Made by a program: the position numbers and the translations under genes
In this document: positions 39,849-48,591 of the stretch, piece by piece
Numbering within the stretch: position 1 is the first letter of the stretch
Layout of the letters: the number at the start of each line of letters is the position of its first letter
Notes under the pieces: model-generated
Database searches by the model: none
What the model was told of the DNA's origin: nothing
What the model saw: the letters and a program-made list of their open reading frames with translations, nothing else
Assembly: GCF_900091595.1 (NCBI RefSeq)
Contig: NZ_FMCW01000033.1
Location: 1-64,000, forward strand
Source of the DNA: Micromonospora haikouensis
GTDB lineage: Bacteria > Actinomycetota > Actinomycetes > Mycobacteriales > Micromonosporaceae
Length of the DNA stretch: 64,000 nt
Direction: 5' to 3'

Positions 39849-40685
39849 ATGACTTCTGACAACGACCGCCGACGCGGTCTGCTCGCGCGGTTGCGCGGCG
39901 AGCGGTCCGCAGCGCGCAGCAGGGGCCGCCGCCGGCTGGGTGCCGCGGTCCGCCTGATCGCCGCGCTCACGCTGGCCGGCGGCGCCTACACCGTCTTCGC
40001 CCCCGGAGTGCAGGCGCAGGAAAACCCGCCGCTCACCGGCGCCGCCGCCGAGGGCAAGGCGCTGTTCGACGTGAGCTGCGTGACCTGCCACGGCCGTAAC
40101 GCGCAGGGTGTCGATGGTCGTGGCCCGAGCCTGATCGGGGTCGGCTCGGCCTCCGTCGAGTTCCAGGTGAGCTCCGGTCGGATGCCGATGGCCCGGCAGG
40201 AGGCGCAGGCCATGCGCAAGCCGCCGGTCTTCACCGACGAGCAGGTCCGCCAGCTCGGCCAGTTCGTCCAGGAGCTCGGCGGGGGTCCGCAGGTCCCCGA
40301 GGGCGACCTGCGCGAGGGCGCCAACCTGGCCACCGGCGGCGAGCTGTTCCGGATCAACTGCTCCCAGTGCCACGCCTTCGGCGGTGGCGGCGGCGCGCTG
40401 TCCTCCGGCAAGTACGCGCCGAGCCTGCGCCCGGCCAGCGACCGGCAGATCTACGCCGCGATGCTCAGCGGCCCGCAGAACATGCCGGTGTTCGGGGACA
40501 ACCAGATCACCCCGGAGCAGAAGGCGGACATCATCGCCTACATCCAGGACACCCTGAAGCACGACCAGGACCAGGGTGGCTTCAACCTCGGCCGGTACGG
40601 GCCGTCCACCGAGGGACTGGCGATCTTCCTGATCGGCATCGTCGCGCTCGTCTTCGCCAGCCTGTGGATCGCGGGCAAGTCGTGA
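39849..40685 (+). CDS. qcrC: Cytochrome bc1 complex diheme cytochrome c subunit
   Basis: 278 residues. N-terminal basic region and signal anchor (residues ~30-56), then two cytochrome c domains with haem motifs CVTCH (Cys77, Cys80, His81) and CSQCH (Cys171, Cys174, His175), and a C-terminal membrane helix (GLAIFLIGIVALVFASLWIA). The Met ligands are in RMPMA and NMPVF. It passes electrons directly from the Rieske protein to CuA of CtaC, replacing a soluble cytochrome c. Confidence 0.96.
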   Translation: MTSDNDRRRGLLARLRGERSAARSRGRRRLGAAVRLIAALTLAGGAYTVFAPGVQAQENPPLTGAAAEGKALFDVSCVTCHGRNAQGVDGRGPSLIGVGSASVEFQVSSGRMPMARQEAQAMRKPPVFTDEQVRQLGQFVQELGGGPQVPEGDLREGANLATGGELFRINCSQCHAFGGGGGALSSGKYAPSLRPASDRQIYAAMLSGPQNMPVFGDNQITPEQKADIIAYIQDTLKHDQDQGGFNLGRYGPSTEGLAIFLIGIVALVFASLWIAGKS

Positions 40686-40752
40686 CCGAGCGGATCATTC
40701 GATTCAGCGCTGCGGTGCCGCGGTCCGGCACCGCCCGTAGCGAGGTGACGGC

Positions 40753-41841
40753 ATGAGCACCAAGACCGAGCACCAGGCCCACCAGGGCCCGGAGCCGCTC
40801 GACGTCCACGACCCGCGGCTGAGCCGGTTCGACATCGTCCGGGAGGGCGCGCGCCGGGACGACATCGAGATCGTCCACTACGAGGAGCAGGTCGTCCCGG
40901 GCAGCAAGGCCGAGCGCCGGCTGACCCGCACGGTCGCCTCGATGTTCCTGCTGACCGGCCTGGCCGCCACCGCGTTCCTGGTCGTCTACATCTGGTGGCC
41001 GTGGGAGTACGAGCCGGGCAGCGGCGGGGACAAGTACTACACCCCGCTGCTCGGCCTCACCCTCGGCGTCGCCCTGCTGGGCATCGGATTCGGCATCCTG
41101 ACCTGGGGCAAGAAGCTGCTGCCCAAGGAGGTCTCGATCCAGGACCGCCACGAGAACGACCCGAACGTGGCGGAGAGCCGCAAGATCACCGGCGAGACGA
41201 TGCTCTACCTCGCCGACGAGATGGGCGTGAAGCGTCGCCCGCTGCTGGGCATCTCGCTGCTGGCCGGCCTCGCGCCCGTCGGCGCGGTCGCGGCGGCCCC
41301 GCTGGTCGGCGGCCTGATCTCCAACCCGCACAAGAACAACCAGATGTTCACCACCGGCTTCGCGCCGGCCGACGGCCGCAAGATCCGGCTGGTCCGCGAG
41401 GACGGCCGGCCGATCCGCCCGGCCGACATCAGCGCCGGCGGCCAGCTCACCGTCTTCCCCGGCATCGAGCACGGGGTGAGCAACAAGCACGCCGACTCCC
41501 CGACGCTGCTGATCCACCTGCGGGAGTCCGACGCCCAGGTGTCCCGCGAGGCCAACCAGCGGGTCGGCCACGGGAACTACATGTGGGGCAACTACGCGGC
41601 GTTCTCCAAGATCTGCACGCACGCGGGCTGCCCGGCGAGCCTGTACGAGCAGCAGACCAACCGGCTGCTCTGCCCGTGCCACCAGTCGCAGTTCCTGATC
41701 ACCGACAACGCCCGGCCGGTCTTCGGCCCCGCGAGCCGGCGGCTGCCGCAGCTGCCGATCGAGGTGGACGACGAGGGCTTCTTCGTGGCGCGGTCGGACT
41801 ACACCGAGACCGTCGGGCCTGACTTCTGGGAGCGGCCGTGA
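40753..41841 (+). CDS. qcrA: Cytochrome bc1 complex Rieske iron-sulfur subunit
   Basis: 362 residues. Long N-terminal cytoplasmic region, three membrane helices (~62-82, ~98-118 and ~170-190) as usual in actinobacteria, then the extracellular Rieske domain: Cys288 and His290 (ICTHAGCP, with disulfide Cys293) and Cys307, His310 (CPCHQSQF, with disulfide Cys309). ATG at 40753. Its stop overlaps the GTG of qcrB. Confidence 0.96.
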   Translation: MSTKTEHQAHQGPEPLDVHDPRLSRFDIVREGARRDDIEIVHYEEQVVPGSKAERRLTRTVASMFLLTGLAATAFLVVYIWWPWEYEPGSGGDKYYTPLLGLTLGVALLGIGFGILTWGKKLLPKEVSIQDRHENDPNVAESRKITGETMLYLADEMGVKRRPLLGISLLAGLAPVGAVAAAPLVGGLISNPHKNNQMFTTGFAPADGRKIRLVREDGRPIRPADISAGGQLTVFPGIEHGVSNKHADSPTLLIHLRESDAQVSREANQRVGHGNYMWGNYAAFSKICTHAGCPASLYEQQTNRLLCPCHQSQFLITDNARPVFGPASRRLPQLPIEVDDEGFFVARSDYTETVGPDFWERP

Positions 41842-43463
41842 AGCGTCGTAAGTTGGACATGGCGTCCGTTCCGGGCAAGGCCGCGGTGGGGGTGGACGAT
41901 CGCTTCGGGGTTTCCACGCCGCTGCGCAAGCTGCTGAACAAGGTCTTCCCCGACCACTGGTCGTTCCTGCTCGGCGAGATCGCGCTGTTCTCGTTCGTCG
42001 TGCTGCTGCTGACCGGCGTCTTCCTCACGTTCTTCTACGAGCCCGCGATGACCGAGGTGGTCTACAACGGCAGCTACGCCCCGCTGCGGGGCACGCCGAT
42101 GTCGGCCGCGTACGCCTCCAGCCTGGACATCTCGTTCGACGTCCGCGGCGGCCTGATCATGCGGCAGATGCACCACTGGTCGGCGCTGCTGTTCATGGCC
42201 GCGATCGTCGTGCACATGCTGCGGGTCTTCTTCACCGGCGCGTTCCGCAAGCCGCGCGAGACCAACTGGATCATCGGCTCGCTGCTGTTCTGGGTGGGCT
42301 TCCTCGCCGGCTTCACCGGCTACTCGCTGCCGGACGACGGCCTCTCCGGCACCGGCCTGCGGATCGCCTCCGGCATCATGCTGTCGATCCCGGTGATCGG
42401 CTCCTGGGTCACCTCGTCGATCTTCGGCGGGGAGTTCCCGGGCGAGATCATCATCAGCCGGTTCTTCATCGCCCACGTGCTGCTCATCCCGGGTCTGCTG
42501 GTGGCGCTGATCAGCGCCCACCTCGGCCTGGTCTTCAAGCAGAAGCACACCCAGTGGCCCGGCCCCGGCCGGACCAACGACAACGTGGTCGGCGAGCGGA
42601 TGTTCCCGCGCTACGCGCTCAAGCAGGGCGGCTTCTTCATGGTCGTCTTCGGCGTGATCGCGCTGATGGGCGGCCTGTTCCAGATCAACCCGATCTGGTA
42701 TTTCGGCCCGTACGAGGCGTGGGTGGTCTCGGCCGCCAGCCAGCCCGACTGGTACGTCATGTTCCTCGACGGCTCGACCCGCCTCATGCCCGCGTGGGAG
42801 ATCAACATCCCGATCGGCGACGGGTACGTCATCCCGCCGCTGTTCTGGCCCACCGTCGTACTGCCGGGCGTCCTGGTCGGCCTCTCCACGCTCTACCCGT
42901 TCGTGGAGGCCCGCCGGCTCAAGGACTACCGCAGCCACAACCTGCTCCAGCGCCCCCGCGACGTCCCCGAGCGGACCGCGATCGGCGCGATGGCGGTGGC
43001 GTTCTACATCGTGCTGACCCTCTCCGGCGGCAACGACGTGATCGCGGACAAGTTCCACATCAGCCTCAACGCGATGACCTGGGCGGGCCGGATCGGCCTG
43101 CTGGTGATCCCGCCGCTGGCGTACTACGTGACCTACCGGATCTGCCTCGGCCTCCAGCAGCACGACCGGGAGGTGCTGGCCCACGGCGTGGAGACCGGCA
43201 TCATCCGCCGGCTGCCGGACGGCCGGTTCGAGGAGGTCCACCAGCCGCTGGCCGCCGGTGGCCACGACGGCCACGCGGAGCTGGAGTACGCCGGCTGGGT
43301 GGTGCCCAAGAAGATGAACCGGCTCGGTGCCCTCGGGCCCGCCATCCGGGGCTTCTTCTACCCCATCGAGAAGCCGGCCGAGGCGCCGGTTTCGCCGGGG
43401 CACCCGCCGGTCGAGCCCCTGCCGGAGCGCAAGGAGATCAGCAGCGGGGAGAGCCGCCGCTGA
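41838..43463 (+). CDS. qcrB: Cytochrome bc1 complex cytochrome b subunit
   Basis: 541 residues, larger than mitochondrial cytochrome b because of an actinobacterial C-terminal extension. Eight or nine helices; haem-ligand His pairs in helix 2 (MRQMHHWSALLFMAAIVVHM) and helix 4 (FIAHVLLIPGLLVALISAHL); the quinol-site PDWY motif is in ASQPDWYVMFLDG, where the usual PEWY Glu is an Asp, as common in actinobacteria. GTG start overlapping qcrA by 4 bp. QcrB is the target of bc1 inhibitors in mycobacteria. Confidence 0.96.
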   Translation: MKRRKLDMASVPGKAAVGVDDRFGVSTPLRKLLNKVFPDHWSFLLGEIALFSFVVLLLTGVFLTFFYEPAMTEVVYNGSYAPLRGTPMSAAYASSLDISFDVRGGLIMRQMHHWSALLFMAAIVVHMLRVFFTGAFRKPRETNWIIGSLLFWVGFLAGFTGYSLPDDGLSGTGLRIASGIMLSIPVIGSWVTSSIFGGEFPGEIIISRFFIAHVLLIPGLLVALISAHLGLVFKQKHTQWPGPGRTNDNVVGERMFPRYALKQGGFFMVVFGVIALMGGLFQINPIWYFGPYEAWVVSAASQPDWYVMFLDGSTRLMPAWEINIPIGDGYVIPPLFWPTVVLPGVLVGLSTLYPFVEARRLKDYRSHNLLQRPRDVPERTAIGAMAVAFYIVLTLSGGNDVIADKFHISLNAMTWAGRIGLLVIPPLAYYVTYRICLGLQQHDREVLAHGVETGIIRRLPDGRFEEVHQPLAAGGHDGHAELEYAGWVVPKKMNRLGALGPAIRGFFYPIEKPAEAPVSPGHPPVEPLPERKEISSGESRR

Positions 43464-43486
43464 GCCACTGACCGCCCGCAAGCCGC

Positions 43487-43522
43487 ACGTGGCGCCCGCC
43501 GAACCCTCGGCGGGCGCCACGT
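43487..43522 (+). terminator. qcr operon terminator
   Basis: Perfect 16-bp stem (43487-43502 with 43507-43522), loop accc, 24 bp after the qcrB stop. Confidence 0.92.
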
Positions 43523-43656
43523 CCCGTTTCCGCCCCCGGGCGACCGCCGAGCGTCGCCGGCACCCCGGCGCCTCCCGCGAGGCGGCTGCGGATTCGCAGG
43601 GTTAATCCGGGTCAGCCGGGTATCCGTGCGGTCCAACGGAAAACGGGGAGGGAAAC

Positions 43657-44331
43657 ATGTTGGGTCTCAAGCGCCTCGGACTGCTCGCCGCCCTGGTGGT
43701 GGCGGGGCTGGCGCCCGCGGCGGCGGCGCAGGCCGCACAGCCGTCGACGCAGGACAGCCAGTATCTGCAGGCGCTGCACCAGGTGAACCTCGCGGAGATC
43801 GAGTCCGGGAACCTGGCGCAGCAGAAGGGCCAGAACCAGCAGGTCAAGGACCTGGGTGCCCAGTTCGTGACGGATCACACCCAGCTCGACCAGACGGTGC
43901 AGGACACCGCGCAGCAGCTCAACGTGAAGCTGCCGGGCGCCCCGACAGCCGACCAGCAGAAGGTCATCAACAAGCTGAAGAAGCTCAGCGGCGCCGAGTT
44001 CGACAAGGCGTGGGTGACCGCCGAGCTGGCGGGTCACGTCCAGGCCATCCAGGCCACCCAGACGGAGATCTCGCAGGGCACCGAGCAGTCGGTGGTCCAG
44101 CTGGCCCAGAACGCCCTGCCGGTGCTCCAGGCGCACTATGACGCGCTGGTGGCCCTGGCCCAGACCCTGGGCGTCCCGGTCCCGCAGACCAGCGCCAGCG
44201 GTACGCCCAGCCCGGGTGCGACCACCACGACGCCGGCTCCGGGCGGCAGCAGCGAGGCCCCGGCCCCGGGCGGCACCTTCGAGTCGCCGACCCCGGAGAA
44301 CACCGAGACGCCGGCCCCGAGCGTGAGCTGA
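43657..44331 (+). CDS. Secreted DUF4142 protein
   Basis: 224 residues. Signal peptide (residues 1-~27, cleavage near AAAAQAAQ), then a helical DUF4142-type domain (PF13628; residues ~30-170) with QYLQALHQVNLAEIESGNLA, VKDLGAQFVTDHTQLDQTV and QNALPVLQAHYDALVAL. The C-terminal ~50 residues are Thr/Pro/Ser/Ala-rich and likely disordered or wall-associated. Ribosome site GGGGAGGG before the ATG. The family is ferritin-like in shape and sometimes redox-related; the function is not known. Its own terminator follows. Confidence 0.85.
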   Translation: MLGLKRLGLLAALVVAGLAPAAAAQAAQPSTQDSQYLQALHQVNLAEIESGNLAQQKGQNQQVKDLGAQFVTDHTQLDQTVQDTAQQLNVKLPGAPTADQQKVINKLKKLSGAEFDKAWVTAELAGHVQAIQATQTEISQGTEQSVVQLAQNALPVLQAHYDALVALAQTLGVPVPQTSASGTPSPGATTTTPAPGGSSEAPAPGGTFESPTPENTETPAPSVS

Positions 44332-44349
44332 CGTCGCGACACCCCAGGT

Positions 44350-44384
44350 GGTGGCCAGCCCTCCGGACCGGTGGGCTGGCCACC
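44350..44384. terminator. Terminator between convergent genes
   Basis: 12-bp perfect stem ggtggccagccc/gggctggccacc (44350-44361 with 44373-44384), 11-base loop. Confidence 0.8.
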
Positions 44385-44416
44385 CCGTCGTGTCGTGGGG
44401 TGGCGTGGCGGCGGGG

Positions 44417-44704
44417 TCAGTCCGTGCCGGCCAGCCCGATCGCGAACGCCTCCTCCAGGTCATGCTGCGAGTAGGCCCGGAAGGCGATGTGCGACTCGGT
44501 GTTGATCACCCCGGGCACCTTGGAGATGCTGCCGGCGATGACCTGGGCGATCTGGTCGAACTCCCGCACCCGCACGATGGCGATCAGGTCGACGTGCCCG
44601 GCCACCGAGTAGACCTCGCTGACCCCGGGCAGGGCGGCCAGGTTCTCGGCCACCTCGGGGATCGAGTCGGTGGCGCAGTCGATCAGGACGATCGCGGTGA
44701 TCAC
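44417..44704 (-). CDS. Stand-alone Lrp/AsnC ligand-binding (RAM) domain protein
   Basis: 95 residues, one RAM domain without the DNA-binding part of Lrp/AsnC regulators. Fold markers: VITAIVLIDCATDSIPEVAE, LAALPGVSEVYSVAGHVDL, IVRVREFDQIAQVIAGSISK and VINTESHIAFRAYS. GTG at 44702-44704 with AAGG upstream. Such SraM-type proteins oligomerise and bind amino acids; in actinomycetes one is regularly near the qcr genes. Role unknown. Confidence 0.88.
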   Translation of the reverse strand: MITAIVLIDCATDSIPEVAENLAALPGVSEVYSVAGHVDLIAIVRVREFDQIAQVIAGSISKVPGVINTESHIAFRAYSQHDLEEAFAIGLAGTD

Positions 44705-45195
44705 TGGTCTGCCCTTCGTCGCGCGTGCACGCCACGCCGGTGGTGGCGTCGACGACCATCGTAGGCCCGTCCGACGGGTCCCGGGCAGCGGTGGGGTGTG
44801 ACCCGGCGGAAGCACCCGTGACGGCCACGCTCGGCCACGCTCCGCGATCGCCGTGGAAGCATTCGTGGGTGCGGACCCGTTCTCACTCTGCGCCAGCGCC
44901 TTCGGGCCCGACCGACGTCCCCCGCCCCCTTTGCTCTGCACCCACGGACGCAACGCTGCGTGGAGCTGCGCGAATGCGTCATCACGACGTGGGCGGGGGC
45001 GGCGACCCGATCACTTTGGGTGACCGCTGCGTGGATGGGTGCAGAGCAAAGGAGGCGGAACGGCGGGTGGGTCGGCGGGGCCTTCGATCGCGATCCGTCA
45101 CGTACCGGGTGGGCCGGGGGACCGGAGCCGGCCACCGCAGGCCGAGGCCGGCCGAGGCAGGTCGGGCGGAACCCAGCCTGCGATGGCCCCAGCGC
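44705..45195. other. Intergenic region with an inverted-repeat element
   Basis: 491 bp between the RAM gene and the nucleotidyltransferase (both on the minus strand, the latter ending here). No gene is supported; it holds the 127-bp inverted-repeat element 44932-45058 and the RAM gene promoter region. Confidence 0.65.
44932..45058. repeat. 127-bp element bounded by 23-bp inverted repeats
   Basis: Arms 44932-44954 and 45036-45058 match at 22 of 23 positions (core tttgctctgcaccca). The 81-bp interior has no gene. Could be a MITE-like remnant or a structured RNA. Confidence 0.75.
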
Positions 45196-46092
45196 TCAGC
45201 GGGGCTCCGCCGTGACGGTCAGGCCCCCGGCGACGCGGACCGCCCCGGTCAGGTGCTCCCCGGCGGCCACCTCCGCGCCCGGCCAGAGCACCGAGCGGGT
45301 CACCTCGCCCCGCACAATCGCCCCCGCGCCCACCACGGCCTCCCGGCAGCGGCCGGTGACCGTCGCGGTCGGGTCGACCAGGTTGCCGCCGCCCGCCGCG
45401 TGCAGGTTGGCCGCCAGGTAGTCGGCGGGCGTGCCGGTGTCGTAGAAAATGCCGGCGTACGGCACGACGGTCAGCGCCCCGGCCGCCTCGGCCGGCCGCC
45501 ACACCGCCCGGACCAGGTCGCCCGGCTCCACCGCGAGGCCCCGCACCAGCCGCCACGGCAGCAGCGAGAAGCCGGTGAAGCGGTGGCCCGAGAAGGTGCC
45601 GGGGGCGGCCGGGTCGGCGGCGGGCTGGCCGAGCAGGCGTACGGTCTCGCCGTCCCAGCCGGCGAGCAGCGCGGCGATGTCCGGCCCCGGATCGGCGGCC
45701 GGGTCGGCGAGGTACGCGTCGGCGTTGCCGACCAGCACGCCCCGGCCGGCGATCCAGTCCCGCAGGTTGGCCACCCCACCGGCGGTGCCGAGCGGGGCGC
45801 CCGGCTCGACCGAGAGATGGGCCCGGCCGCCGACGTGCGCGACGACCTGCTCGCCGAGGTAACAGGAGTTCACCGCCACCCGGGCCGGGCCGGCGAGCCC
45901 GAGCCCGGCGAGCCGGGCCAGCGCCCGGTCGAGCAGCGGCACGTTGCCCACCGGGCAGAGCGCCTTCGGCAGCCGTTCGGTGAGCGGGCGCAGCCGGGTC
46001 CCCTCGCCGGCGGCCAGCACCACCGCGCAGACCTCCGGAGCCCCGGCCGGGCCCACCGAGCGCCCCGGCCCGCCGGGCGCCGAGGCGGTCAC
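45196..46092 (-). CDS. Sugar-phosphate nucleotidyltransferase
   Basis: 298 residues. N-terminal GT-A domain with nucleotide signature VVLAAGEGTRLRPLTERLPKAL, PVGNVPLLDRAL, and LVGNADAYL (metal/sugar site); the C-terminal ~60 residues show a short left-handed beta-helix pattern (VDPTATVTGRCREAVVGAGAIV). This fits NDP-sugar pyrophosphorylases of the mannose-1-phosphate guanylyltransferase or glucose-1-phosphate type; the sugar and nucleotide cannot be fixed. GTG start overlaps the Nudix gene stop by 4 bp, so they are one operon. Confidence 0.87.
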   Translation of the reverse strand: MTASAPGGPGRSVGPAGAPEVCAVVLAAGEGTRLRPLTERLPKALCPVGNVPLLDRALARLAGLGLAGPARVAVNSCYLGEQVVAHVGGRAHLSVEPGAPLGTAGGVANLRDWIAGRGVLVGNADAYLADPAADPGPDIAALLAGWDGETVRLLGQPAADPAAPGTFSGHRFTGFSLLPWRLVRGLAVEPGDLVRAVWRPAEAAGALTVVPYAGIFYDTGTPADYLAANLHAAGGGNLVDPTATVTGRCREAVVGAGAIVRGEVTRSVLWPGAEVAAGEHLTGAVRVAGGLTVTAEPR

Positions 46093-46622
46093 GCCGACGG
46101 TCCGGGCGGCGCCTCACCGGCGCGCGGCCCGATGCCGTAGCGTCCCAGCAGGTTCGCCGTGGCGCGGCTCAGCCTCGGCAGGTCGTCCAGCGGATGCCAG
46201 GCGGCCTCGAAGACCTCGGCGCCGTCGACCGTCAGCCTCGTCGTCGACGCTGGGACCTCCGCCTCGAAGACGACGTCCACCCACCCCTTGGCGTGCACCA
46301 CGGCGTTCGGCACCGCCGGGCTCAGCCGGTCGGGGGAGAGGCGCACCCCGGACTCCTCGAACAGCTCGCGGGCCGCGCCGACGACCGGCTCCTCGCCGCG
46401 CTGCAGCAGCCCCGCCGGGAGCGTCCAGCTGTGCCCCGGGGGCTGGCGCAGCAGCAGCAGACGGCCGGGGCCGTCGGCCTCGGCGTCGCGCACCAGGGTG
46501 ACCGCCCCCACGATGTACTTCGGTGTGGCGAGCCGGACCAGCCGGCGGCGCATCGACACGGGCAGCCGGTAGAACACCTGGTAGGCGAAGGCCCGTCCGG
46601 TGGCTCGGGAGCGGGGGATCAT
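46089..46622 (-). CDS. Nudix hydrolase
   Basis: 177 residues. Complete Nudix box at residues 71-93 (GLLQRGEEPVVGAARELFEESGV), which binds Mg and hydrolyses nucleoside-diphosphate-linked compounds. A basic N-terminus (SMRRRLVRLATPKYIVGAV) precedes. Coupled by 4-bp overlap to the sugar nucleotidyltransferase, so a housekeeping role on NDP-sugars is plausible. ATG start at 46622. Confidence 0.9.
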   Translation of the reverse strand: MIPRSRATGRAFAYQVFYRLPVSMRRRLVRLATPKYIVGAVTLVRDAEADGPGRLLLLRQPPGHSWTLPAGLLQRGEEPVVGAARELFEESGVRLSPDRLSPAVPNAVVHAKGWVDVVFEAEVPASTTRLTVDGAEVFEAAWHPLDDLPRLSRATANLLGRYGIGPRAGEAPPGPSA

Positions 46623-46675
46623 CGCCTTAGGCTAGTGGCCGACGCGGGGCGGGCCGGGCACCGGGGGCGGAAACG

Positions 46676-48463
46676 TCACTGGCGGTGGTCGACCAGGTCG
46701 ATGAGCTGCAGGACCACCGCGTCCGGTTCGAGGGCCCGGTCGAAGACCGCCACCAGCAGGGTCTCCAGGTCGGGATAGCCCAGCTCCTCCGACAGCCGCA
46801 GCAGCGGCAGGTCGTTGGCCAGCCCCCGGTCGTGCTTGCGCAGCGCCAGCCCGATCGTGGCCCGGCCGAGGCGGACCTTGTCGGCGATGGAGATGCCCGG
46901 CTCGGTGTGCTCGGCGAACCAGCGGTTGATCTGCATCTGGGCGTGCGGGGACTTGACGAAGCCGAGCCATTCCCGGCGGGGGCCGCGCGGGGCGACGTCC
47001 GCCTCGAAGCCGGACTCCGCGTCGGACTCGGTGAAGATCTCCACCACGTCGCCCTCCTCCAGCTCCGAGGAGAGCGGGGCGAGCCGGCCGTTGATCCGGG
47101 CCGCCAGGCAGCGGTCGCCGCGGTCGGGGCCCAGCTCGTACGCCACGTCGACCGGGGTGGCGCCTGCCGGCAGCACCACCTGCCGCCCCTCGACGACGAC
47201 CTGGATCTGCGCCTCGGCCAGGTCGCAGCGCAGCGACTCCAGGAACTGCGCCGGGTCGGGCGCCTCCTGCTCCCAGTCGAGCACCCGGCGCAGCCAGTCG
47301 AGCTGCTCGGCCTGCGCGGCCGCCCCGGCGGGGCGCGGGAAACGGAAGTCGGCGGCGATGCCGTACTCGGCGGCGCGGTGCATCTCCTCGGTGCGGATCA
47401 GCACCTCGACCGTGCGGTCCTTCGGCCCGCACACGCTGGTGTGCAGGGAGCGGTAGAGGTTGTTCTTCGGGGAGGCGATGAAGTCCTTGAACCGGCCCGG
47501 CACGGGCCGCCAGAGCCCGTGCACCGCGCCGAGGGCGGCGTAACAGTCGGTCGCCGGCCCGGCCACGACGATCACGATCCGGGGCAGGTCGAACGGGACA
47601 CTGTGCCCGCCGGCGACGGTGTCCTTCCAGATCGAGTAGAGGTGCCGGGGGCGGGGGGAGACCTGGGCGTCGACGCGGCTGCGGCGCAGCGCCACCTTCG
47701 CCTTGGCGACCACGTCGTCGAGGTATGCCGACCAGCCGGGCCGGTCGTGCACGAACCGCGCGATGCGGGCGTGCTCGTCGGGCTCCAGGTGCAGCAGCAC
47801 CACGTCGTCCAGCTCGCGTTTGAGGGTCTGGATGCCGAGCCGGTCGCAGAGCGGGACGAGCACCTCCAGCGTCTTGCGGGCGATCCGCTCCCGCGACGCG
47901 GCCGAGCGGACCCCGAGGGTGCGCATGTTGTGCAGCCGGTCGGCCAGCTTGATGATCAGGACCCGGACGTCCTTGCCGGCCGCGACGATCATCTTGCGGG
48001 TGGTCTCCGCCTCCGCGGCCTTGCCGTAGAACGCCTTGTCGAACTTCGTCACCCCGTCGACCAGGTGGGCCACCTCGCCGCCGAAGTCCTCCGCGAGGGC
48101 CTGCAGCGTGTAGCGGGTGTCCTCCACCGTGTCGTGCAGCAGCGCGGCCACCAGCGTGGTGGCGTCCATGCCCAGCTCGGCACAGATCTGGGCGACCGCG
48201 AGCGGGTGGGTGATGTACGGCTCGCCGCTCTTGCGGAACTGGCCGCGGTGCATGTTCTCCGCGATCGTGTACGCCCGGCGCAGCACCGACGCCTCCGTGC
48301 CGGGGTGGATGCCCCGGTGCGTGCGGATCAGGTGGGTGACCGGGTCTGTTTCGCCGGTGGGCCAGCTCAGCAGCGACCGCAGCCGCCGCGCCAGGGGCAG
48401 GTCGCCCGGCTGGGTCGGGAGCGCGCCCCCCAGGGCGGCGCCGTGTCCGGCGTCGACGTCCAC
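46676..48463 (-). CDS. RelA/SpoT homologue without ACT domain (RshA-like)
   Basis: About 595 residues. (p)ppGpp metabolism enzyme: HD hydrolase domain (LVAALLHDTVEDTRYTLQAL, KLADRLHNMRTLG), synthetase domain (RFKDFIASPKNNLYRSLHTS, VEVLIRTEEMHRAAEYGIAA), TGS domain (~residues 400-460; GATPVDVAYELGPDRG). It is shorter than Rel (~790 residues) and has no C-terminal ACT domain. In the synthetase the usual NGYQSLHT is NLYRSLHT and the AHW motif is ADF, so synthesis may be weak while hydrolysis looks intact. It is probably the second RSH of the strain, like RshA of Streptomyces. The GTG at 48463 has AGGAGG at good distance; 48472 is an alternative. Confidence 0.88.
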   Translation of the reverse strand: MDVDAGHGAALGGALPTQPGDLPLARRLRSLLSWPTGETDPVTHLIRTHRGIHPGTEASVLRRAYTIAENMHRGQFRKSGEPYITHPLAVAQICAELGMDATTLVAALLHDTVEDTRYTLQALAEDFGGEVAHLVDGVTKFDKAFYGKAAEAETTRKMIVAAGKDVRVLIIKLADRLHNMRTLGVRSAASRERIARKTLEVLVPLCDRLGIQTLKRELDDVVLLHLEPDEHARIARFVHDRPGWSAYLDDVVAKAKVALRRSRVDAQVSPRPRHLYSIWKDTVAGGHSVPFDLPRIVIVVAGPATDCYAALGAVHGLWRPVPGRFKDFIASPKNNLYRSLHTSVCGPKDRTVEVLIRTEEMHRAAEYGIAADFRFPRPAGAAAQAEQLDWLRRVLDWEQEAPDPAQFLESLRCDLAEAQIQVVVEGRQVVLPAGATPVDVAYELGPDRGDRCLAARINGRLAPLSSELEEGDVVEIFTESDAESGFEADVAPRGPRREWLGFVKSPHAQMQINRWFAEHTEPGISIADKVRLGRATIGLALRKHDRGLANDLPLLRLSEELGYPDLETLLVAVFDRALEPDAVVLQLIDLVDHRQ

Positions 48464-48591
48464 GAGGGACACCTCCTCACCCCGGCCCCTCGGTCACCGG
48501 GCACGGCGACCGGGAGCAGGCCCACGAAACGGGCAGTACTGCACTTCCTTAACAGCCTAAGCGAGTCGAGGTCGTCCGATCGGTCACTTGG

